The notes beneath the pieces were generated by a model that was not told where the DNA came from, did not search any database, and worked only from the letters and a program-made list of their open reading frames with translations. 64,000 nucleotides of DNA from Mesorhizobium sp. B2-3-4. Lineage in GTDB: Bacteria > Pseudomonadota > Alphaproteobacteria > Rhizobiales > Rhizobiaceae. Below are positions 16,838 through 27,204 of the stretch, piece after piece (the stretch's first letter is position 1; every line of letters begins with the position of its first letter). The stretch covers positions 62,001-126,000 of the forward strand of contig NZ_VFVY01000005.1 in assembly GCF_006442315.1 (NCBI RefSeq). The letters are read 5' to 3'. Made by a program: the position numbers and the translations under genes.

Positions 16838-18223
16838 TCAGGCGGCTTCGTTCTTGCGTTTCACCCGCGCCCAGGCCGGCAGCCAGTCACCGTGAGCGGC
16901 CAGGAGATCGTCGACCAATGACCAGATCTGGTCGAGATCGAGCTCGGCCGCGGTGTGCGGATCCATCATCGCGGCATGGTAGATGTGGTCGCGGTTCTCG
17001 CTCATCAGCGCCCGTACCGTCAGTTCCTGCACGTTGATGTTGGTGCGGATCAGCGCCGTCAGTTGCGGCGGCAGGTCGCCGATGTAAGTCGGCTGGATGC
17101 CGGAGGCATCGAACAGGCACGGCACTTCGGCGACGCAATCGCGAGGCAGCGATGTGATGCAGCCATTGTTGCGGACATTGCCGTAGATCACCGAGGGTTC
17201 GCCGGTCCAGACCGAGTTCATGATCGAGGACGCATATTCCCTGGACTCCTCGACCTCGATGCGCTGGGCCGAGCGGTAGGCCTGCGCCTGGTCCTGCCAG
17301 CGCTCGATCTGCTCGATGCAGCGCTTGGGATATTCGTCGAGCGGAATGCCATATTTCTCGATCAGGTCGGGGCGGCCGTCCTTGATGAAATAGGGCGTGT
17401 ATTCGGCGAAATGCTCGGAGCTTTCAGTGACGAAATAGCCGAGCCGGGTCAGCATCTCGTAGCGCACCTTGTTGGGGCAGCGGGGATTCCGGCCTGGCTT
17501 GGGCGCCCGGCCCTCGCGATAGGCACGCACCAGGTCGGGATAGAGATCGCGGTAGGAGCCGTCCGGCTGACGATGCTCGAATTTGAGATAAAAGGCCATG
17601 TGGTTGATGCCGGCCGAGCGGTAGCGGATCTCGTCATAGGGAACGTCGAGATCGTTGGCGAGCTCCATCGCCGTGCCCTGCACCGAGTGGCAGAGCCCGA
17701 CCTGCCTGATTTCGGGATATTTCTCAGATATCGCCCATGTGTTGATCGCCATCGGGTTGACGTATTGCAGCATGATCGCCTGCGGACAGACGGCGAGCAT
17801 GTCTTCGCAGATCTTCCACAGATGCGGAACGGTCCTCAAGCCGCGCATGATACCGCCGACGCCGAGCGTATCGGCGATCGTCTGGCGCAGCCCGTATTTC
17901 TTCGGCACTTCGAAATCGGTGACGGTGCAGGGTTCGTAGCCGCCGATCTGAAAGGCGACGACGACGAAGTCGGCGCCTTCCAGGGCCTTGCGCTGATCCG
18001 AGAAGGTCTCGGCCTTGGCCTTGACGCCCAAGGTGCCGATCAGCTTGTTGACGACGAGCGCGCTCTCTTCCAGTCGTTGCGGGTTGATGTCCATCAGCGC
18101 GATGGTCGCGCCGGACAGCGCCGGCCGCTGCAGCACGTCGCCGACGATATTCTTCATGAACACGGTCGAGCCGGCGCCGATAAACGTGATCCTGGGATGT
18201 CTTGCCACGCCAATCTCCGGCAT
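16838..18223 (-). CDS. melA: GH4 alpha-galactosidase, MelA type
   Basis: The 461-residue protein is a close relative of E. coli MelA, a glycoside hydrolase family 4 enzyme that uses NAD+ and Mn2+ to cleave melibiose and related alpha-galactosides by an oxidation/elimination route. Visible features are the nucleotide-binding ITFIGAGSTVFMKN, FQIGGYEPCTVTDFEVPKKYG, the metal-binding Cys in LCHSVQGT and His in GINHMAFY, and YGNVRNNG. Start 18223 (MPEIGVARH) is 27 bases after the upstream gene's stop; a longer in-frame start would overlap that gene. Last gene of the alpha-galactoside operon. An alpha-glucosidase or alpha-glucuronidase specificity is less likely given the close MelA match. Confidence 0.92.
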   Translation of the reverse strand: MPEIGVARHPRITFIGAGSTVFMKNIVGDVLQRPALSGATIALMDINPQRLEESALVVNKLIGTLGVKAKAETFSDQRKALEGADFVVVAFQIGGYEPCTVTDFEVPKKYGLRQTIADTLGVGGIMRGLRTVPHLWKICEDMLAVCPQAIMLQYVNPMAINTWAISEKYPEIRQVGLCHSVQGTAMELANDLDVPYDEIRYRSAGINHMAFYLKFEHRQPDGSYRDLYPDLVRAYREGRAPKPGRNPRCPNKVRYEMLTRLGYFVTESSEHFAEYTPYFIKDGRPDLIEKYGIPLDEYPKRCIEQIERWQDQAQAYRSAQRIEVEESREYASSIMNSVWTGEPSVIYGNVRNNGCITSLPRDCVAEVPCLFDASGIQPTYIGDLPPQLTALIRTNINVQELTVRALMSENRDHIYHAAMMDPHTAAELDLDQIWSLVDDLLAAHGDWLPAWARVKRKNEAA

Positions 18224-18249
18224 ATGTTCAGGGCTTGACGCGGCTTCGA

Positions 18250-20283
18250 CTATGCCGCGCGCAGGCTGCCGCCGTCCAGCCACGCCAGCTCGGCCGGCGA
18301 CAGCGATATCTTCAAGGCCAGCAGGCTGTCGTCGAGTTCGCCAAGCGTGCGCGGACCGATCAGAGGAACCGACGGGAAGGGCTGGTTGAGCACGTAGGCC
18401 AGAGCGATATGGATCGGGCTCTTGCCCAGACGGGCGGCGAGCTCGATGGCGCGGTCGCGGCGGCCGAAATTGCGCTCTGAGTACCAGACCCGCACCAATT
18501 CCTCATTGTCGCGCCTGTCGCGCCCGGCACGATCGGTGAAGAAGCCACGCCCCTGGCTCGACCAGGCGAAATTCGGCATCTGCCTGGAGGTCAGCCAAGC
18601 CTTCCACTCGTCACTGGAGGCGGCCACGCAGCCGGCCCAGATCGGCTCCAGCATCTCGGCCAGCGAGAAGTTGTTGGAGAGCGCGCCCGGCTTCTGCGCG
18701 CCGGTGCGCTCGGCATAGGCAATCGCCTCGTCCATGCGCCGCATCGTCCAGTTCGAACCGCCGAACGGCCCACGGATGCGGCCCGCCTTGGCCTCGCGGT
18801 CCATCGCGTCGACGAACTCGCCGACCGGCACGTCCGGATTGTCGCGATGCATGAAATAGATGTCGACGTGGTCGGTCTGCAGGCGGTCGAGCGACTGGGC
18901 AAGCTGCTTGCCGATCACGTCGGGATAGCAAAGCGGCGAATGTGCGCCCTTGGCGATGATCACCGACTGCTCGCGCACGCCACGGCTCTTCAACCATTCG
19001 CCGAGCAGCTTCTCGGTGTAGCCGGCGCCGTAGACATAGCCGGTGTCGAACAGATTGCCGCCGGCCTCGAAGAAGGCGTCGAGCAGGATCGAGCCGGAGG
19101 AAAAGGTGCGGAAATCCTCGAAGCCGAGCGCCACCACCGATGCCGGTTTCGGCAGGCCCGGAATGCCGCGCCTGCCGATTGCCGTTCCGCCTGAACGCAG
19201 CGGCCGGCCGGAGATGGTGCCGGTGCGATGGGACGCTTTCTCGATCTCGTACTCCAGCCCCACCGCCGCGCGCCATTTGTCGAGCACCTGCAAAGTGCCG
19301 AGACTGTCGGCCCAGCCCATGCCCGGCCAGGCGAATTCCTGGCGCCCGGCGCGAATGGCCTCGCCGGCGGCATCGACCTCGAAGGAATAGACGTGGCGCG
19401 TCTCGTTGACGCTGATGGTCTCGCGCGCGCCGTCGGCGCCGATCACGTCGATGCGGCCAAGGCCGATATCGCGGTCGCCGCCGGCGAACCAGAAGTCCGG
19501 CACCTCGATGCGTCCCTTGGTGCCGAAGATGCGCAGCACATTGTCCTGATTGAGCGAGATGCTGCAGGACACCTCGGCGACGATGCCGCCGGGAAAGTGC
19601 AGGACGGCGGAAGCCCATTCGTCGACGCCGGATTGGCCAAGATGGGCCGCGCCCGCGACCTTGTCGGGCTCCGCGAATGGCGCTCCGGCCGCAGCGCCCG
19701 CGATCAGCCGCACCATCGAGACGGGATAACCGCCAACATCGAGAATGCCGCCGCCGGCGAGATCGTTGGCGTAGAGCCGGTGCTCCGGCATGAAACCAGG
19801 CATGGCGAAGCCGAAGCTCGATTTGATCATCCTGATCTCGCCGATGAGACCCGACCGGATCAGTTCCACCAGCCTCAGCGTCTGCGGATGCAGCCGGTAC
19901 ATGAAGGCTTCGCCGAGGAAAGTGCCAGCCTTGCGCGCGGCATGCATCATGGCGTCGGCCTCGAAGGCGGTCAGTGCAATCGGCTTCTCGCACAGCACAT
20001 GCTTGCCGGCTTCCGCCGCCCTGATCGCCCACTGCGCGTGGCCGGGATGCGGGATGGAAATATAGACCGCGTCGATATCCGGATCGGCGAGCAAGGCTTC
20101 GTAACCGTCGATGATGCGGGCGCCGGGAAAGCTCTCCGCCAGGCCCGGTTTGCCGGGATTGCGTGCGCCGATGGCGGCCAGCTTCCCGCTGCGCGAGCCT
20201 GCGAGCCCTCCGGCAAAGGCCTTGGCGATGCCGCCCGGCCCAAGGATCCCCCAGCGAATGGGCGTGGTTGAAGTCATGGTCAT
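18250..20283 (-). CDS. fusion of Gfo/Idh/MocA oxidoreductase and aldo/keto reductase
   Basis: The 677-residue protein joins two complete oxidoreductases. Residues about 8-340 are Gfo/Idh/MocA: Rossmann motif GILGPGGIAK, and the EKP motif at 99-101 (VLCEKPIAL). Residues about 355-677 are an aldo/keto reductase with the tetrad D413, Y418, K445 and H479 (LFDTGYVYGAG, IIAKGA, FMHRDN). Both are usual for sugar oxidation/reduction with NAD(P). It lies between the ABC ATPase and melA and is probably co-transcribed, so it may process an intracellular galactoside or keto-sugar; this is inference. The start at 20283 has a ggagaat ribosome site just before it. Confidence 0.9.
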   Translation of the reverse strand: MTMTSTTPIRWGILGPGGIAKAFAGGLAGSRSGKLAAIGARNPGKPGLAESFPGARIIDGYEALLADPDIDAVYISIPHPGHAQWAIRAAEAGKHVLCEKPIALTAFEADAMMHAARKAGTFLGEAFMYRLHPQTLRLVELIRSGLIGEIRMIKSSFGFAMPGFMPEHRLYANDLAGGGILDVGGYPVSMVRLIAGAAAGAPFAEPDKVAGAAHLGQSGVDEWASAVLHFPGGIVAEVSCSISLNQDNVLRIFGTKGRIEVPDFWFAGGDRDIGLGRIDVIGADGARETISVNETRHVYSFEVDAAGEAIRAGRQEFAWPGMGWADSLGTLQVLDKWRAAVGLEYEIEKASHRTGTISGRPLRSGGTAIGRRGIPGLPKPASVVALGFEDFRTFSSGSILLDAFFEAGGNLFDTGYVYGAGYTEKLLGEWLKSRGVREQSVIIAKGAHSPLCYPDVIGKQLAQSLDRLQTDHVDIYFMHRDNPDVPVGEFVDAMDREAKAGRIRGPFGGSNWTMRRMDEAIAYAERTGAQKPGALSNNFSLAEMLEPIWAGCVAASSDEWKAWLTSRQMPNFAWSSQGRGFFTDRAGRDRRDNEELVRVWYSERNFGRRDRAIELAARLGKSPIHIALAYVLNQPFPSVPLIGPRTLGELDDSLLALKISLSPAELAWLDGGSLRAA

Positions 20284-20311
20284 TCTCCTTGAAGGCGGAA
20301 GGGTCGGCCGC

Positions 20312-21391
<1,080 letters not shown>

Positions 21392-21402
21392 GCCAGGCCC
21401 CC

Positions 21403-22239
21403 TTACTTGACCGCGCCGGCGGCGATGCCGGCGATGAAATGGCGCTGCAGCAGCACGAAGACGATGAGCATCGGCACCGTCAGCATGACTGCGCCGGCCA
21501 TGATGCCGCCCCATGACACTTTGGTCAGGCCGATCAGCGTGCCGAGCGCCACGGGCGCCGTCATCGAACCCGGCTGGCTGTTGATCAAAAGCGGCCACAG
21601 ATAATTGTTCCAGGAGGCGAGGAACAGGATGATGCAGAGCGCGGCCAGCATCGGCCGCGCCAGGGGCAAGGCGATGAAGACGAAGATGCGCCACTCCTTG
21701 ACGCCCTCGACGCGGGCGGCATCGAACAGATCGTCGGGCATCATCGAGAAACTCTGGCGCATGAACAGCACGCCGAGCGAGTTGAACAGCGGCGGCACGA
21801 TCAGCGCCACCCAGGTGTTGGCGAGCTTGAAGTCGCGCGCCACCATGATGAATTGCGGGATCAGCACCACCGCATAAGGCAGCGTGATGGTGCCCAGGAT
21901 GATGGCGACGACCACGCTTTTGCCGACGAACTGGTAGCGCGCCAGCGCCCAGCCGGCCATCGAGGTAAGCATCACCGAGAGGAAGGTGTAGGTCACCGCC
22001 ACGCAGACCGAGATCACGATGGCGCCGACGAAGTCGGTGTCGCGCTGCAGATTGTTGAAATTGTCGAGGAAATTGCCGTGCGGCAAGAGCTCGATGCCGG
22101 GGCTGAAGATGCCGTTGTCGGGCATGGTCGAGAACACGATCATCATCCACAACGGAAACAGCCAGATCAGCGCCAGCGGCGTCAGGAAAAGGTGCAGCGC
22201 GATGCTGCGCTTCAGTCTTGCCGACGCGAGCGAGCTCAT
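21403..22239 (-). CDS. sugar ABC transporter permease, MalG type
   Basis: The 278-residue inner-membrane protein has six predicted membrane segments and the EAA loop of CUT1 permeases around [28 protein letters not shown]. It begins [29 protein letters not shown]. Overlap with the MalF-type permease upstream is 4 bases (ATGA). It builds the channel with that partner. The substrate is inferred from melA in the same operon (alpha-galactosides such as melibiose or raffinose). Confidence 0.92.
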   Translation of the reverse strand: MSSLASARLKRSIALHLFLTPLALIWLFPLWMMIVFSTMPDNGIFSPGIELLPHGNFLDNFNNLQRDTDFVGAIVISVCVAVTYTFLSVMLTSMAGWALARYQFVGKSVVVAIILGTITLPYAVVLIPQFIMVARDFKLANTWVALIVPPLFNSLGVLFMRQSFSMMPDDLFDAARVEGVKEWRIFVFIALPLARPMLAALCIILFLASWNNYLWPLLINSQPGSMTAPVALGTLIGLTKVSWGGIMAGAVMLTVPMLIVFVLLQRHFIAGIAAGAVK

Positions 22240-23096
22240 TTGGCTTCCCTCGTCAGCCAGAGCTGTACCAGCGTGATCGCGATCGCCAGTCCCGCCATGG
22301 TGTAAGCGACGGCCGAGGCGTAGCCGAAATTGAGCGAGCGGAAGCCCTGGCGGTAAAGCAAAAGGCCGAGCGTCTCGGTGCCGCCGCCCGGCCCGCCACG
22401 CTCGGTGATCAGGAACGGCTCGGTGAACAGCTGCATGGTGCCGATGATCGACAAAACGGCGCAGAAGACGATGACCGGCTTCAGCAGCGGCAGGGTGATG
22501 AAGAAGAACTGCTTGAGCTTGCTGACGCGGTCGAGAGTGGCAGCCTCATAGACGTCCTCGGGAATGGACTGCATGCCGGCGAGCAGGATGATGGCGTTGT
22601 AGCCGGCCCAGCGCCAGGTGACCGCGATCATGATCAGGGCCATGGCCGGCGTGACGTTGGAGAACCAGTCTATCTTGGGCAGACCGACGGTGTTGAGGAG
22701 CTTGTTGACGATGCCGAAATCGAGGCTGAACATCAGCCGGAAGACCGCGGAATAGGCGACCTCCCCGACCACCACGGGGGCGAAGAAGGCGAAGCGGTAG
22801 AGGCCGCGCGCCTTGAGCAGCGGCGAATTCAGAAGCACCGCCATCACCATGGCGAGCGCGATCATCACCGGAACCTGGATGACGAGGATGAGCAGCGTGT
22901 TCTTCAGTGCGTTGAAGAAGGCGGGGTCGCCGATCAGACGGCCCCAGTTGAAGCCGGGCGCGAAGCGCCATGGCACGGTGCGGGTCGCCTGGAAGGAGAT
23001 CATGAACGAAGAGATGATCGGCCACACCCAGAAGATGGCGAAGATCAGCAGATAGGGCGTCAGGAAGCGATAGGCCGTAGCGTTGCGGTAGCGCAT
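22236..23096 (-). CDS. sugar ABC transporter permease, MalF type
   Basis: The 286-residue permease has about six membrane segments and the EAA loop [32 protein letters not shown] 23096 ([23 protein letters not shown]) was chosen since the membrane protein begins there; the frame extends upstream into the intergenic hairpin but without homology. A ribosome site ggaggag lies before it. It follows the solute-binding protein gene after 94 bases that contain a hairpin. Confidence 0.92.
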   Translation of the reverse strand: MRYRNATAYRFLTPYLLIFAIFWVWPIISSFMISFQATRTVPWRFAPGFNWGRLIGDPAFFNALKNTLLILVIQVPVMIALAMVMAVLLNSPLLKARGLYRFAFFAPVVVGEVAYSAVFRLMFSLDFGIVNKLLNTVGLPKIDWFSNVTPAMALIMIAVTWRWAGYNAIILLAGMQSIPEDVYEAATLDRVSKLKQFFFITLPLLKPVIVFCAVLSIIGTMQLFTEPFLITERGGPGGGTETLGLLLYRQGFRSLNFGYASAVAYTMAGLAIAITLVQLWLTREAK

Positions 23097-23144
23097 CTTT
23101 TCTCCTCCCTCATCCCTGGTGTTGAAAGCAAGCGTGCAGATGGC

Positions 23145-23178
23145 GGGTCCAGGACGGCATGGCTGCCATCCCGGACCC
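23145..23178 (-). promoter_or_regulatory. hairpin between solute-binding protein and permease genes
   Basis: GGGTCC at 23145-23150 pairs with GGACCC at 23173-23178, and inner GGCA/TGCC pairs close a short loop, with small symmetrical internal loops. It lies 13-46 bases after the solute-binding protein stop on the minus strand, before the permease start. Hairpins in this place often protect the upstream message or terminate partly, raising the binding protein over the membrane subunits. Confidence 0.5.
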
Positions 23179-23190
23179 CGTCCCGGGAGG

Positions 23191-24462
23191 TCAGGACTTG
23201 ATCGGCAGCCCGGTCGCCGAAGCGATCTGGTTGGCGGCGTCGTCGAGCGCCGCCTTGGCGTCAGGATAGCCGCCGGCGAGGTATTTCGTCTGCACGGCGC
23301 GCACGATGATCTCGGCATCGCTCTGGAACTGCGTGCCGCGGCTCGGAACCACCTTGGGCAAGGTGCCCAGAATATCCTTCCACACCGCCTGGCCACCCCA
23401 GTAAGGCAGGCCCTGGCTGACATAGGGGTCGTCCAGCGCCGAGACCAGCGAGGGCACCAGGCCGAACTCCTTCAGCATGGTGATCTGCCCTTCATTGGTG
23501 CCGAGCGTGTATTTCAGGTACTCGTAGGCCGCTTCCTTGTTTTTCGAGGCCGAGGTGATGGCCAGCGACGAGCCGCCGAGATTGGCAGCGCGCGGGCCGT
23601 CTGATGTCAGGCTCGGCATCAGGTAGACGCCCCATTTGCCGTTTTCGCCGGCCGATTCGGTGCGGATGGTGCCCTCGTACCAGCCGCCATAGACCTGGGT
23701 AGCGACGGTTCCGGCGGTGTTGTTGGTGATCTTGGTCGACCAGTCGGCCGAGGAAACGATGCCGGCGTCCTTCATCTCCTTGACCTTGGTCATGGCATCG
23801 ACGCATCTGGGCTGGTTGACCGTTATCGACTGGCCGTCCTCGGCGAAATAGGCGCAGCCCTGTTCGTTGGCGATCATGCGGAAGAATTCGCTGTCGCCGT
23901 TGAAATCGGCATTGGTCATCGACACGCCCGGATTGGCGGCCTGGATCTTCTTGCCGGCGGCGATGAAATCGTCCCAGGTCTTGATCGATGCCGGATCGAC
24001 GCCGGCCTTCTCATAGAAGTCGCGGCGATAGAAGGTGGCGACCGGGCCGGAATCCCACGGCATGGCATAGGCCTTGTCGCCGACTTCGAGCTCGGTGCGT
24101 TTGAAATCGGGGTATTTCTTCTGGTCGTCCGCGCTGTAGCCCAGCGTGTGCAGATCGACGAAGCAATCGGGGAACTGGCTCCAGTAATTCTCGGCCTCGC
24201 CGTTCTCGATGGTGACGATGTCGGGCAGCCCGACGCCGCCTGCCGCACATCCGGCGATCGACTTGTCATAGGTCGGCTGGTTGCCGAGATCCTGGACCGT
24301 GACCTTGATGTCGGGATGTAGCTTGTTGAAGCCGGCAACGGTTGCCTTCAGGGATGAAGCGGCGATGTTCCAGCTCCAGATCGTGATTTCGCCAGATTGC
24401 GCGAAGGCCGGGGCTGAACCCAGGGCAAGCGCGAGCGCGGCGCAGGACAGTGTGATGCGCAT
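23191..24462 (-). CDS. extracellular solute-binding protein for sugars (CUT1 class)
   Basis: The 423-residue protein has a signal peptide (MRITLSCAALALALGSAPAFA-Q) and a mature start GEITIWSWNIAASSLKATVAGFNKLHPDIKV typical of family 1 sugar-binding proteins. Inner features include YAMPWDSGPVATFYRRDFY. It binds a sugar in the periplasm for the two permeases. First gene of the operon, transcribed away from the MelR-like activator; ribosome site gggagga. The presence of melA points to an alpha-galactoside ligand, which the binding-protein sequence alone does not prove. Confidence 0.93.
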   Translation of the reverse strand: MRITLSCAALALALGSAPAFAQSGEITIWSWNIAASSLKATVAGFNKLHPDIKVTVQDLGNQPTYDKSIAGCAAGGVGLPDIVTIENGEAENYWSQFPDCFVDLHTLGYSADDQKKYPDFKRTELEVGDKAYAMPWDSGPVATFYRRDFYEKAGVDPASIKTWDDFIAAGKKIQAANPGVSMTNADFNGDSEFFRMIANEQGCAYFAEDGQSITVNQPRCVDAMTKVKEMKDAGIVSSADWSTKITNNTAGTVATQVYGGWYEGTIRTESAGENGKWGVYLMPSLTSDGPRAANLGGSSLAITSASKNKEAAYEYLKYTLGTNEGQITMLKEFGLVPSLVSALDDPYVSQGLPYWGGQAVWKDILGTLPKVVPSRGTQFQSDAEIIVRAVQTKYLAGGYPDAKAALDDAANQIASATGLPIKS

Positions 24463-24566
24463 TGAAATCCTCCCATTTCATTTGCTCTCTCTGCGAGCCT
24501 GGCTAGAGTATGCGGCGCGGAAAGCCTGTCCCCGACAAAGGGAATACGAAATTGGCGGAAAGTAAG

Positions 24567-25439
24567 ATGCCGGATCGGCCGTTTTACCAGCCTGGCGCCA
24601 GCAGCGTGGAAGGCATGCCGCTGCTGCTGCAGATGTTCCACACCAATCCGCTGGTGATGCTCAAGCCCCATTGGCATGCCCAGGTCGAAGTGAATTTCAT
24701 CGTGCGCGGCTCCGTGCATTATCGCATGAACGACCACGAAATATCGCTTTCGGCCGGCGAGATGTGCCTGTTCTGGGGCGGCCTGCCGCACCAGATGGAC
24801 GATCTCAGCGACGACGCCATCTATGCCGGCGCGCATCTGCCGCTGGTGCATTTCTTCCGGCTGCATCTGCCGGCCGACGTGCGCCACCGGCTGATGACGG
24901 GTGCGACGCTGGTCACCGGCGCCACCGACCAGTCCGACAACGACAATTTCGCCCGCTGGAACCGTTATGCCCGCTCAGGCGATCCGGCCAGGGCCGAACA
25001 TGCCGTCAACGAGCTGCTGCTGCGGCTGGAGCGGGTGCGGTTCGAGCCTTACCGGCTGGTGCCCGGAACCGCTGCCGGGCAGGAGCCCGGCAATCCCTTC
25101 GACCAGCAATCGTCGCGCAATGTCGGGCGCATGTGCGATTTCATCGCCGAAAACTTTCTCTACGACATCGATTGCGTCAACATCGCCGCGGCGGCCGATA
25201 TCCACCCCAAATACGCGATGAGCCTGTTCAAGAAGTCGACAGGGATGACGCTCAACGAATATGTCAACCTGCTGCGGCTGAGCTATGCGCAGGCCATGCT
25301 GATGCACCAGGACGCCAATGTGCTGCGCGTCGCCATGGAATCCGGCTTCGGCTCGCTCAGCGCGTTCAACAAATCCTTCCGCAAGCTCGCCGGCATGACG
25401 CCGTCTGATTTCCGCAAGGGCGTGGCGGGTGCCAGATAG
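24567..25439 (+). CDS. AraC-family activator, MelR-like
   Basis: The 290-residue regulator has an N-terminal cupin-like sugar-binding domain with KPHWHAQVEVNFIVRG and LFWGGLPHQ, which closely parallel E. coli MelR, and a C-terminal pair of HTH motifs (residues about 190-285) ending NKSFRKLAGMTPSDFRKG. It probably activates the divergent ABC/melA operon when an alpha-galactoside is present; the 104-base gap should hold both promoters. ATG 24567 follows a ggcggaaag site; an earlier ATG at 24510 is in frame. Confidence 0.88.
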   Translation: MPDRPFYQPGASSVEGMPLLLQMFHTNPLVMLKPHWHAQVEVNFIVRGSVHYRMNDHEISLSAGEMCLFWGGLPHQMDDLSDDAIYAGAHLPLVHFFRLHLPADVRHRLMTGATLVTGATDQSDNDNFARWNRYARSGDPARAEHAVNELLLRLERVRFEPYRLVPGTAAGQEPGNPFDQQSSRNVGRMCDFIAENFLYDIDCVNIAAAADIHPKYAMSLFKKSTGMTLNEYVNLLRLSYAQAMLMHQDANVLRVAMESGFGSLSAFNKSFRKLAGMTPSDFRKGVAGAR

Positions 25440-25609
25440 GCGCAAAAGCGGCTCGGCAAGCCGGCCGGCGCATGGCATTTCTTTTCCTGCCGGAAATCCA
25501 CATCTGGGCGCTGGACAGGCCGGATTCCCATGCTATAACCCACGCGCTTTCAAGGGACGCCCACGGCGCCCCTGAATTCCGGAGCGCGAGTTTTCGTTAG
25601 CCGGAACAG

Positions 25610-25685
<76 letters not shown>

Positions 25686-25859
25686 TTTTTCTCTCCGACG
25701 GACTTATCCCTGTCAGTTATTTGATCACCGGGCCCAAGACGGCCCGCCCGTTTTGCCCGGCGAAACAACTTTGCTCCCACCTGCCCACATCCGGATTCAA
25801 TTTGCTTGGTGATCCCCCATCCCTAGGGCAAACTTCCCCTTGGGGCTGCAGGAGGTGAA

Positions 25860-26300
25860 ATGAGAGCACGTGCAGCGACGCTCGGCGATCTCGAGGATGT
25901 GTTCCATGGCCTGTCCAAGCGGATGTCGGACGAGTATGCGGCGGCCGGCAAGGACAGCAAGATCGCCTACGACAATCTGATGATGAATTTGAAGGAAGGC
26001 CGCGCGCACGCGCTGGTCGAGGGCGAAAAGGCGGTGGCGATCATCGCCTGGCATGAGAACAGCGATGCCGCCGATACGCTGTTTGCCGCGCAGGAGGATT
26101 TCTTCCGGGCCTCGACCGTGCGTTTCTGTAAGCGGCATATCCGCCAGGTCCAGGCGCTCGCCGGCAACCTTCCCGTCCATTCACGCAGCTGGCTGCAGGG
26201 GCCCGATGTCGCGCGATGGTTCAGCGTCATCGGTTATGTCGAGCATGGCCGGGAGAACGGCGCCAACCTGTTCGAACTGCCGCCGGCGCGCGCTGCGTAG
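25860..26300 (+). CDS. small protein of unknown role, possibly related to phage internal virion/GNAT-like proteins
   Basis: The 146-residue soluble protein begins MRARAATLGDLEDVFHGLSKRMSDEYAAAGKDS and has the layout of a small GNAT-like fold: an initial acidic-basic helix, a middle VEGEKAVAIIAWHEN strand pair, and a late arm GPDVARWFSVIGYVEHGRENGANLFEL. That last part resembles the end of acetyltransferase folds and of T7-type internal virion protein A (DUF2833). The acetyl-CoA loop is not clear. A near-perfect ribosome site (aggaggtg) precedes ATG 25860, so it should be well translated. It sits alone 174 bases after tRNA-Phe, which could reflect an old phage insertion. Function not established. 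Confidence 0.65.
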   Translation: MRARAATLGDLEDVFHGLSKRMSDEYAAAGKDSKIAYDNLMMNLKEGRAHALVEGEKAVAIIAWHENSDAADTLFAAQEDFFRASTVRFCKRHIRQVQALAGNLPVHSRSWLQGPDVARWFSVIGYVEHGRENGANLFELPPARAA

Positions 26301-26305
26301 GCCGC

Positions 26306-27178
26306 CTACCGCACCGCGAACGCCGCTTGCACGGCCCGGTTGACCGTCACCGGCAGGATCGACATGTGGTTCTCGCCGGCGTGGAGTTCGAAGCTCGCCC
26401 GCAGGTCGGGCAGCGCGTCGAGGCGTTTCGCCATCGCCCGGGCGAATTCGTCGGTGCGGATCAGCTTTTTCTGCTGAAGGCGCTTTTCCTCGTCTTGCGC
26501 GCCGATCTGGAACGGCGCCAGCTTGTCCGTCTCATATTCGCCGGCCGACAGGATCACGTCGGCACTCAGGCCATCGGGGATATCGGCCTCGAAGGTTTCG
26601 AGAAAGCGGTCGATGGCGCGATCCTCCCAATAGATGGCGGGGCTGGCCGCGACGAAGGTCCGGAACGACAGCGGGCGGGTGAACAGCGCATAGAGCGCGA
26701 ACAGGCCGCCGAAGGAGTGGCCGTAGAGGGTCTGGCGCGTTTCATCGATCCTGGCGTGGCCGGCCACCCATGGCTTCAGTTCGTCTTCGATGAAGCGCAA
26801 AAAGTCCCCTGCCCCGCCGGTCTTTACCTCAGGCGTGCCCTCGTAGAAGGGGGGATAGGTCTTGCCCGGCGGCGGGCCGAGGTCCCATGAGCGGCGCAGC
26901 GGGTCATAGGCGCCTTCGACGGGATAGCCGATGGCGACGATGACGCCCCACCCGACATTGGTGCCGGCGGGATAGAGGGCCTGTGCGCGCATGGCGTCGA
27001 CCGCGGTGGCGATGACGGCGTTGCCGTCGGTCATATAGAGCACTGGCCAGCCAGCTTCCGGCGCCGGCCCCGACGGCACATGGATGAAGACCCGCCAGGG
27101 ATCGCCGCCGCTCCTGGGAACAAGATCATGAACGGTGGTGTCGGCGATCAGGGCGGGTGTCGCCATCGATTTCGACAT
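26306..27178 (-). CDS. alpha/beta hydrolase of the esterase D/IroE type (siderophore esterase candidate)
   Basis: The 290-residue protein has the PF00756-type esterase pattern: WRVFIHVPSGPAPEAGWPVLYMTDGN early, the nucleophile elbow GHSFGGLFALY, and a late ENHMSILPVTVN with the catalytic histidine. Such enzymes (IroE, Fes-like) release iron from tri-catecholate or other ester-linked siderophores. ATG 27178 is supported by the ribosome site aaggagg. It lies 26 bases downstream of fhuB on the same strand, which supports a siderophore substrate. A general esterase role cannot be excluded. No signal peptide is seen, so it should act in the cytoplasm. Confidence 0.85.
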   Translation of the reverse strand: MSKSMATPALIADTTVHDLVPRSGGDPWRVFIHVPSGPAPEAGWPVLYMTDGNAVIATAVDAMRAQALYPAGTNVGWGVIVAIGYPVEGAYDPLRRSWDLGPPPGKTYPPFYEGTPEVKTGGAGDFLRFIEDELKPWVAGHARIDETRQTLYGHSFGGLFALYALFTRPLSFRTFVAASPAIYWEDRAIDRFLETFEADIPDGLSADVILSAGEYETDKLAPFQIGAQDEEKRLQQKKLIRTDEFARAMAKRLDALPDLRASFELHAGENHMSILPVTVNRAVQAAFAVR

Positions 27179-27204
27179 CGATGTCCTCCTTGGGAGCAAA
27201 AAAC

